From contig JBOGDF010000151.1 in the NCBI GenBank assembly GCA_050701635.1, positions 1-12,624 of the forward strand: a stretch of 12,624 nt of DNA, read 5' to 3'. Shown piece after piece: positions 1 through 5,183 of this stretch (position 1 is its first letter; every line of letters begins with the position of its first letter). The position numbers and the translations under genes are program-made. Below the pieces are notes generated by a model. It saw nothing but the letters and a program-made list of their open reading frames with translations. It ran no database searches and was not told the DNA's origin. The stretch comes from WHSM01 sp050701635. GTDB lineage: Bacteria; Actinomycetota; Actinomycetes; Mycobacteriales; Micromonosporaceae.

Positions 1-1943
1 GCCGAGTAGATCCCGATCGCGTTCTTGGTCATGTACCAGCCGACGGCGGTCGCGAGCCCGTAGGCGTCGGGCTCGGCACGGAGCTTCGGCACCAGGTTCG
101 CCACCGCGTGGCTGGTGTAGTTGTTGCCCGGTCCGCCGGCGAAGGTCAGCCCGCCGGTGAGCGTCAACGGGCGGTCCGGGTCGTCGGTGGGCAGCCCGAG
201 CGCGTCGGCGGCGAGCCGTACCGCGGACGGGAAGCAGGCGTACAGGTCGATGTGCCGGATCTGGTCGATGGTCAGCCCGGCGTGCCGCAGCGCGGCGGCG
301 CCCATCGCCCGGATCGCGGGCGAGTCGGCGAGGTCTGCGCGCTCGGAGACGTACCACTCCTCGACGGCGTGCCCCCCGGCGTGCACGAAAACCCACTTCT
401 CCTGTGGTACGCCGGCCGCCTGCGCCGCCGCCGCGCTGCACATGATCAGCCCGGTCGCCAGGTCGACCTGCAGATTCGCGGTGAGCAGCTTCGGGTACGG
501 CGCCGCGATCGGCCGGTTCTCCGGCGTCGGCGTGGCGATCAGCGACGGATCGGCCGACGCCTCGGCGGCCAGCTCCGGCGCCCAGGCGTACGGGTTTCCC
601 GCGGCCACCCCGGCGAACCGGGACCAGAGCGCGGCGATCTCCGCCAGGTGTTGCTGCGGGTCGGTGCCGTGCCTGCCGCGCAGCGCGGTCTCCAGCAGCG
701 CGTACAGGTAGATCGGGGCGACCAGGCCGGCGGCGGTCTCCGCGTCGTTGTTGGGGGTTCTGTCGATCCCGAGCAACCGCGTAGGGCGGGTGCCGTGCGG
801 CTGCTCCGGCCAGTCGGTCCCGCCGGCGGCGCGCTCCGCCGAGGCCGCGGTCGCGCCCGACTCGGCGCCGCCCAGCAGGGCGATCTGGACCGCGCCGTCG
901 GCGATCGCCTGGGCGGTGTCGTTGATCAGCCGCTGCGAGCCGTCCCCACCCAGCGCACTGGTCTGTACGGTCTCCGCAGGCCGTACCCCCAGCGCCTCCG
1001 CGATCAAGGCGGCGCCGTCGGCGTAGCTGTGCGACACGCTGGCGACGAACCGTACGGAGTCCGCCTGGGCCAGCAGCGCCTCCCCGACCCCGCTGTCCTC
1101 GGCGGCGCGGCGCAGCGCTGTGGCGGCCAGCGACGCCGGATCGTGGCCGGCGGCGGTGCCGGTGTCCCGGTTGACCAGCTGCCCGACCCCGACGATCACC
1201 GGCGTCCACGGGTCGAGCTCCTCGCCGGTCCGCGCGTACCGCACCGGCGCCGGCTTCGGCCGCGACGGCGCGGGCGTACGCCGCGGCGTCACCGTACGGG
1301 CCTGGGCCGCCGCCGCGGGCGCCGCCGGCGCCGACGCCGGGGAGCCGTCGACCGCCAGTGCGGCGAGCTTCTCCAGCGAGCGCTGCATCGCGTCGCCGAG
1401 GGTGCGCGCCACCATCGGCCCGACCGGCCCGGTGACCGACTCGCCCTCGATGCCGCCGTCGAAGCTGACCAGGGTGCCGCCGGCGGTACGCCCCAGCGAG
1501 AAGTAGCAGCCGATGGTGGTACGCATCGGCCCGCTGGCGTCCAGCCACAGCAGCCGCGGCTGCTCGACGCCGACCACGGTCCACCGCACCTGGGCCGGTA
1601 CGCCCATCAGCTTCAGCTGCTGCCGGAAGCTCACCCCCTCGGCCGGCTCGGCGGGCGGCTCGGACGGCCAGCCGACGTGCATGGTCAGCCACTCCGGCAT
1701 CCGGCGTACGTCGGTGAGCACGGCGTACACCTGCTCGGGTGGTACCCGGACCTCGACGGCGGCACGGGCGGCGTACCCGAACTGCCGGGGCGGCGCCACC
1801 GCGGGCTGGTCCGGTACGCCACTACCCGACCGCCGGGTCCAGCGCGACAGCGCGGTCCGCACCACGGCGCCGCCCACCTGGGCGCCGACGCGCAGCCGCG
1901 CGACCCACCGGCGCCCGCGGCCGCTCCGAGCCGACTCCGACAT
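1..1943 (-). CDS. SRPBCC domain-thiolase fusion protein (C-terminus cut off by window edge)
   Basis: The 647 visible codons read from ATG at 1943 to the window edge. A GGAGG ribosome-binding site lies at 1953-1957, nine bases before the start. Residues about 56-195 look like an SRPBCC/START-like hydrophobic-ligand domain (VYAVLTDVRRMPEWL near 72-86). An Ala/Pro-rich linker follows at about 200-235. From about 246 the protein matches the acetyl-CoA acetyltransferase/SCP-x-like thiolase family, with VIVGVGQLVNRD (249-260), DLYACFPSAV (567-575) and GGPGNNYTSHAVA (603-615), which carries the probable catalytic His612. The usual N-terminal nucleophilic Cys is absent: the region reads QTSALGGDGSQRL (327-339). 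The final TKNAIGIYS segment also lacks the classical second Cys. A role in acyl-CoA metabolism, with the SRPBCC domain presenting a lipid, is inferred. The divergent TetR gene is the likely regulator. The fold calls are fairly secure; the reaction is not known. Confidence 0.85.
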   Translation of the reverse strand, partial: MSESARSGRGRRWVARLRVGAQVGGAVVRTALSRWTRRSGSGVPDQPAVAPPRQFGYAARAAVEVRVPPEQVYAVLTDVRRMPEWLTMHVGWPSEPPAEPAEGVSFRQQLKLMGVPAQVRWTVVGVEQPRLLWLDASGPMRTTIGCYFSLGRTAGGTLVSFDGGIEGESVTGPVGPMVARTLGDAMQRSLEKLAALAVDGSPASAPAAPAAAAQARTVTPRRTPAPSRPKPAPVRYARTGEELDPWTPVIVGVGQLVNRDTGTAAGHDPASLAATALRRAAEDSGVGEALLAQADSVRFVASVSHSYADGAALIAEALGVRPAETVQTSALGGDGSQRLINDTAQAIADGAVQIALLGGAESGATAASAERAAGGTDWPEQPHGTRPTRLLGIDRTPNNDAETAAGLVAPIYLYALLETALRGRHGTDPQQHLAEIAALWSRFAGVAAGNPYAWAPELAAEASADPSLIATPTPENRPIAAPYPKLLTANLQVDLATGLIMCSAAAAQAAGVPQEKWVFVHAGGHAVEEWYVSERADLADSPAIRAMGAAALRHAGLTIDQIRHIDLYACFPSAVRLAADALGLPTDDPDRPLTLTGGLTFAGGPGNNYTSHAVANLVPKLRAEPDAYGLATAVGWYMTKNAIGIYS

Positions 1944-1973
1944 CCGCCGCTCCCTCCGCGTACCCAACAAATG

Positions 1974-2035
1974 GTCAGCTCTGACGGTAAGTCAGCGCAG
2001 AGCGGAGCACAACAATTGACCTCTGTTACCGTCAG
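1974..2035. promoter_or_regulatory. Nested inverted repeats in the divergent TetR/thiolase intergenic region (candidate operators)
   Basis: Three GTCAG/CTGAC half-sites occur in a row. GTCAG-ct-CTGAC spans 1974-1985 and CTGAC-ggtaa-GTCAG spans 1981-1995. In addition, CTGACGGTAA at 1981-1990 is repeated exactly in inverted orientation as TTACCGTCAG at 2026-2035. A further ACCGT-N8-ACGGT repeat (2028-2045) runs into the -10 of the TetR promoter. Short TGAC...GTCA palindromes between divergent genes are typical of TetR-family operators. I infer autorepression plus control of the thiolase fusion gene. No binding evidence is visible. Confidence 0.55.
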
Positions 2036-2051
2036 CACGTACGGTTTCTGC
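2016..2051 (+). promoter_or_regulatory. Promoter of the TetR gene, predicted leaderless
   Basis: TTGACC (2016-2021) and TACGGT (2040-2045) are separated by 18 bases. Six bases after the -10 hexamer comes the GTG at 2052, so the expected transcription start coincides with the start codon. No Shine-Dalgarno sequence precedes the GTG, which agrees with a leaderless mRNA. The promoter overlaps the inverted repeats described at 1974-2045. Confidence 0.5.
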
Positions 2052-2696
2052 GTGACTGCTCCGCGGCGTACCCAAGCGCAGCGCCGGCAGACCACCCGGG
2101 CAAGGCTGCTGGACGCCGCGGTGCAGTGCCTGATCGAGCGCGGGTACGCCGAGACCACCACGTCGCAGGTGCAGGCGTTCGCCGAGGTGTCCCGGGGCAC
2201 CCTGCTGCACCACTTCCCCACCAAGGTCGACCTGCTGGTCGGCGCGGTGCGGCATCTGGCGCAGCGGCGGCTGGAGGAGTTCGCGCGGGAGCTGGCCGCG
2301 GTGCCGGAGGGCGCCGACCGGATCGACGCGCTGGTCGACCTGGCGTGGCGCAACCTGGCGTCGCCCGCGTTCTGGGCGGCGCTGGAGCTGTGGACGGCAG
2401 CCCGTACCGACGCCACGCTGCGGGACGCGCTGATGCCGGTGGAGAAGGAGATCTTCGCCCAGATCGACCTCCGGCTGCGCGAGATGCTGGCCGAGGAGTA
2501 CGGCGACGACCCCAGGGTCCCGACGCTGGTCCAGCTCACCATCGACGTGCTCACCGGCCTGGTGATGAGCACCGTGGTCAGCGGCGACGTCAGCTACCGC
2601 GAGCTGCTGCTGCGCCGGTGGAAGCGCGCCCTGGAGATCCTGCTCGGCCGGCGCGACCCCGACACCCTGGTGGAGCGGACCCGGCGCCCTAGGTGA
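2052..2696 (+). CDS. TetR/AcrR-family transcriptional regulator
   Basis: A 214-residue protein, normal length for the family. The N-terminal helix-turn-helix covers about residues 14-60: TRARLLDAAVQCLIERGYAETT, then QVQAFAEVSRGTLLHHFPTK with the characteristic recognition helix and the xHHFPTK ending. The rest is helical and acts as a ligand-binding and dimerisation domain of unknown specificity. I chose GTG 2052 because the promoter and operators lie directly upstream. An in-frame ATG at 1971 would place those sites inside the coding region. The reading frame stays open far upstream, but that part is antisense to the thiolase gene and is not real. The gene is divergent from the SRPBCC-thiolase fusion and probably controls it, with an acyl-CoA or lipid as a plausible effector (inferred). 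Its 3' end overlaps the next, convergent gene by 8 bp. Confidence 0.9.
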   Translation: MTAPRRTQAQRRQTTRARLLDAAVQCLIERGYAETTTSQVQAFAEVSRGTLLHHFPTKVDLLVGAVRHLAQRRLEEFARELAAVPEGADRIDALVDLAWRNLASPAFWAALELWTAARTDATLRDALMPVEKEIFAQIDLRLREMLAEEYGDDPRVPTLVQLTIDVLTGLVMSTVVSGDVSYRELLLRRWKRALEILLGRRDPDTLVERTRRPR

Positions 2697-3504
2697 CGAA
2701 GACGGTGAAGCCGACCACGCGGACCTTCCCGCCGGTACGGAATTCGAGCATCAGCCGGTGCTCGCCGCGCTCGGCGAACCGCGTCTGGAAACTCAGCTCA
2801 CCCTTCTCGGGCGGGTCGTCGGCGGTCTGCTCCGGGCGTACGTCGAGCATCGCGAGCGTGTTCGCGCTCAGTGCGGTGAGCTCGCCGTACCCCCCGAGGT
2901 GGGGTTGTGGGGTGCCGGAGACCCGGAACCGCAGCGTGAGGTCGCGACCCACCCGGAGCTGCCCGGTGCCGTCGGCCCGGGTGACGCTCACCCCGCCCGC
3001 CGCGGCGCTGGCCGCGGGCGCCGGCAACGGCACGTACGTGGTGTCGCCCGGCACCACGAACGGCACCCCGAGCAGGATCGGATGCGCGGTTTCGGCGCTC
3101 GCCCGCGGCACGAACTCCGCGTACAGCCGGTACTGCCCGCCGTCCGGTACGTCCACGGTGGTACGCCAGGTGTCCCCGTCCAGCTTCGGGTATACGTGCT
3201 GGTACGCGTGCAGATCGTCCCGCGTCAGGTAGAGGTGCAGCCGGTGTCCGCGCCGCTCGTCGTACTGGGTGAGCGGCCGGTCCTGCTTGTCGATGATCTG
3301 GAACGCCGCCGGCACCGCCTCGCCCCACTCCTGGGGCAGCGCGACCGGCACCAGCTGGAAGCCGTCGTGGGTGTCGGCGAGCCCGTCGCCGTGCACCGCG
3401 AACGCCGGCCGCTGGTCGGCGCGCTGCAGCAGCACGATGCTGCCCACCACCACGCCGACCACCACGGCGGCGATCCCCAGCCGGGACACCCACGGCTTAC
3501 CCAT
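2689..3504 (-). CDS. Membrane-anchored extracytoplasmic protein with two beta-sandwich domains, unknown function
   Basis: A 271-residue protein from ATG 3504, preceded at seven bases by CCTGGGGAGG (3512-3521, complement). Residues 8-26 form one hydrophobic helix, a signal anchor or a signal peptide ending near AFA (34-36). The remainder should lie outside the membrane. Two similar-sized beta-rich domains are visible. The first, about 50-157, contains HRLHLYLTRDDLHAYQH (87-103) with His87, His90, His99 and His103. The second, about 171-271, contains PHLGGYGELTAL (201-212) and a C-terminal FRTGGKVRVVGFTV. These motifs resemble a widespread actinobacterial secreted family whose HLHLY...DL..F.H motif recalls metal-associated extracellular proteins; that family link is from memory. 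The function is unknown, and His-based metal binding is only a guess. The stop overlaps the end of the convergent TetR gene. The gene lies 83 bp downstream of the choice-of-anchor gene on the same strand. Confidence 0.8.
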   Translation of the reverse strand: MGKPWVSRLGIAAVVVGVVVGSIVLLQRADQRPAFAVHGDGLADTHDGFQLVPVALPQEWGEAVPAAFQIIDKQDRPLTQYDERRGHRLHLYLTRDDLHAYQHVYPKLDGDTWRTTVDVPDGGQYRLYAEFVPRASAETAHPILLGVPFVVPGDTTYVPLPAPAASAAAGGVSVTRADGTGQLRVGRDLTLRFRVSGTPQPHLGGYGELTALSANTLAMLDVRPEQTADDPPEKGELSFQTRFAERGEHRLMLEFRTGGKVRVVGFTVFVT

Positions 3505-3523
3505 CGCATCTCCTCCCCAGGAA

Positions 3524-3550
3524 CGCGACAGGAGCGTACCTCCTGTCGCG
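3524..3550. terminator. Perfect 11-bp stem-loop between two minus-strand genes
   Basis: CGCGACAGGAG (3524-3534) pairs perfectly with CTCCTGTCGCG (3540-3550) around a five-base CGTAC loop. It lies after the stop of the choice-of-anchor gene and 20 bp before the start of the next minus-strand gene. No T-tract follows on either strand, so it may be a U-less actinobacterial terminator, a leader hairpin, or an operator for the downstream gene. Confidence 0.55.
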
Positions 3551-3561
3551 CCGGGGCTCGA

Positions 3562-3606
3562 CTGTCAGCCGAGCTGGGGCTTGCCTGTCAGCCGAGCTGG
3601 GGCTTG
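3562..3606. repeat. Tandem 22-bp duplication of a gene's 3' end
   Basis: A 22-base unit beginning CTGTCAGCCGAG occurs at 3562-3583 and again, identically, at 3585-3606 (period 23). The second copy covers the last five codons and TGA stop of the choice-of-anchor gene. The first copy lies just past the stop. The period is not a multiple of three and the extra copy is outside the frame, so the protein is unchanged. Confidence 0.85.
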
Positions 3607-4889
3607 ACGACGACCAGGCCCTGTTCGATGCCGTTGACGATCACGGTGCCGCTGGCGAAGTACGGGTACACGCTCCACGCCCCGTTGAACTCGGCCGCGT
3701 CGCCCTTCGGGTAGATGTCGAAGTAGCCGACCTCGGTGAGCTGCCCGTCCGCGACCTTGCTGACGTCCAGGATCCGCAGCCCCGCCTGGTAGTTCGCCTG
3801 GTACGAGTGGCTGCCCTTGACGTACTGGTTGTGGTCGATCGCGGTGGCCGGCGAGCTGTAGGTGCCGGTGTGCTTCGGCGCGTCGAGGTCGGCGAGATCC
3901 CAGACGTAGGTCTTGGTGTGCTTGTCGGTGCCCTGCGACTCGTCCAGCTCATCGTCGAGCAGGAAGTAGCGCTGGTCCTCGGTCAGCCAACCCTGATGGG
4001 TGTACGCGGCGCCGTCGTACCCCTGGCGCGCGATCTGCTTCGGGTTGGCCTTGTCGGTGACGTCGACGATCGTGACCGTGTCCTCGTTGGAGCTGACGCA
4101 CAGCTCCCGGCCGGAGTAGTCGGCGTCCGGTCCCTGGTAGACCACGCACTGGGTGTCGTGGGTGTAGCCGTCCTGGCTGACACAGCCGGCCTCGGCGGGC
4201 TGCTTCGGGTCGGCGATGTTCACGATGTGCGGCCCGCCGCTGCAGGTGTTCGACCCGATCGCGTACGCGAAGCCGGTCGCTTCGTTGATCGCGATGTTGT
4301 GCGCCGGCCCGAACTTGTCGTAGTGCGCGTCCTCGGTGAAGGTCTGCGGCGTGGTGACCTCGCGCAGCCGGGTCAGGTCGAAGACCTGCATGCCGTGGCC
4401 GGCGATCGCGTCGGCGACGATGAACGCGTGGTCCTTGTAGACCTTCATGTCCCGCCAGATCGCGCTGCGGCCGGTGTGCGACGGCAGGTTGCCGAGGTAG
4501 ACCGGCGACTCCGGGGTGCTGACGTCGACGAACGCGGTGCCGTTGGTACGCCCGACGATGGCGTACTCCTTGCCGGTGGTGGAGTCGGTCCAGCCCCAGA
4601 TGTCGTTGCCGTTGCCGCCGCCGATGCTGTTCAACGGCAGCACGCTGAGCAGGTCCACGTTCTTGCAGGGGTATTCGCCGGCCTTGCCGTCCTGACACGG
4701 GACGGGTCCCTTGATCGGCTTCTTCCGCACCGCCGGCTCGTGGTCGGCCATGAACGCCCGGGCCGCGGCCTGACCTTCGGGGGTGTCAGGGTCGTGGGCG
4801 CCGACCGGTGGCCCCAGCGCCACCATCGTCGCGAGTGCCAGCACGGCCGCGCCGACCAGCCTCTTCGACCTGCGCTTCGACGTGTCCAT
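3588..4889 (-). CDS. Secreted choice-of-anchor B / LVIVD-type beta-propeller protein (short paralogue)
   Basis: A 433-residue protein from ATG 4889, with CCTGGGGAGG seven bases upstream (4897-4906, complement). The signal peptide is clear: KRRSKR (5-10), a hydrophobic stretch 11-29, and likely cleavage after VGA31 so that the mature chain begins HDPDTP. The body matches the choice-of-anchor B family: NVDLLSVLPLNSIGGGNGND, IWGWTD, GRTNGTAFVDVS, SPVYLGNLP, then LVIVD-like blades such as EDTVTIVDVT, and a final SVYPYF...GIEQGL. Six cysteines (PC...YPC, NTC, GC, QC, ELC) are conserved with the paralogue at 5181-7451 and may form disulfides. The family name reflects a domain joined to varied C-terminal anchors. 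This copy has none and ends at the domain, so it should be freely secreted. The function is unknown. An upstream extension in the same frame is rejected because it would bury the signal peptide. Confidence 0.88.
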   Translation of the reverse strand: MDTSKRRSKRLVGAAVLALATMVALGPPVGAHDPDTPEGQAAARAFMADHEPAVRKKPIKGPVPCQDGKAGEYPCKNVDLLSVLPLNSIGGGNGNDIWGWTDSTTGKEYAIVGRTNGTAFVDVSTPESPVYLGNLPSHTGRSAIWRDMKVYKDHAFIVADAIAGHGMQVFDLTRLREVTTPQTFTEDAHYDKFGPAHNIAINEATGFAYAIGSNTCSGGPHIVNIADPKQPAEAGCVSQDGYTHDTQCVVYQGPDADYSGRELCVSSNEDTVTIVDVTDKANPKQIARQGYDGAAYTHQGWLTEDQRYFLLDDELDESQGTDKHTKTYVWDLADLDAPKHTGTYSSPATAIDHNQYVKGSHSYQANYQAGLRILDVSKVADGQLTEVGYFDIYPKGDAAEFNGAWSVYPYFASGTVIVNGIEQGLVVVKPQLG

Positions 4890-5029
4890 CGACGGTCCTC
4901 CCCAGGGTTTCGCCGCACTGAATGTCAGCGGAACGTAGTACGGGGATCGCCGCCACTGCCGGGTCTGGCCAGTTGTCGCCACGCGATTGAACGCGCCGTG
5001 GCCGCCATCTGACCCGCAGTCGCACGACT

Positions 5030-5046
5030 CTTAGGCACGGCCTAAG
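5030..5046. promoter_or_regulatory. Palindrome in the 291-bp divergent region between the two choice-of-anchor genes
   Basis: CTTAGGC-ACG-GCCTAAG is a perfect 7-bp inverted repeat. It is roughly central in the 4890-5180 intergenic region and could be a shared operator for the divergent paralogues. The TTAGG/CCTAA halves recall iron boxes of DtxR/IdeR regulators, but the halves here are 5 bases apart rather than 9, so I do not claim that identity. A weak promoter candidate on the plus strand (TTGTCG 5054-5059, TAGGGA 5076-5081) follows. Nothing stronger is visible in this gap. Confidence 0.4.
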
Positions 5047-5164
5047 TCAGACTTTGTCGGAATCCGGCCACGGAGTAGGGATCTCTCTTCTTGTGCGGCG
5101 TACCGCGCATCGCTAGCGTGCAGCCAGCGGAGTCGGTCGATACCCCTTCGGCGGCTCTGCCAGG

Positions 5165-5183
5165 CCTGGGGAGGCATTCACTG
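5165..5183 (+). promoter_or_regulatory. Ribosome-binding site that indicates a CTG start codon
   Basis: CCTGGGGAGG (5165-5174) is followed after six bases by an in-frame CTG at 5181. The same ten bases precede the ATG of the paralogue (4897-4906) and of the membrane protein (3512-3521), each at seven bases. No ATG, GTG or TTG lies at a suitable distance here, so CTG is the best start. Confidence 0.65.

Noticed and set aside
108..2051. Long in-frame extension upstream of the first TetR gene
   Set aside because: It is antisense to the SRPBCC-thiolase gene, is Arg/Gly-rich without domain motifs, and has a promoter and operators inside it. It is a high-GC shadow frame.
5030..5046. DtxR/IdeR iron box
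   Set aside because: The TTAGG and CCTAA halves are 5 bases apart instead of 9, so it is kept only as an unassigned palindrome.
5091..5180. TTG 5091 or GTG 5118 as the start of the long choice-of-anchor gene
   Set aside because: Neither has a ribosome-binding site, and both put about 20-30 residues before the charged start of the signal peptide. CTG 5181 has the leader shared with neighbours.
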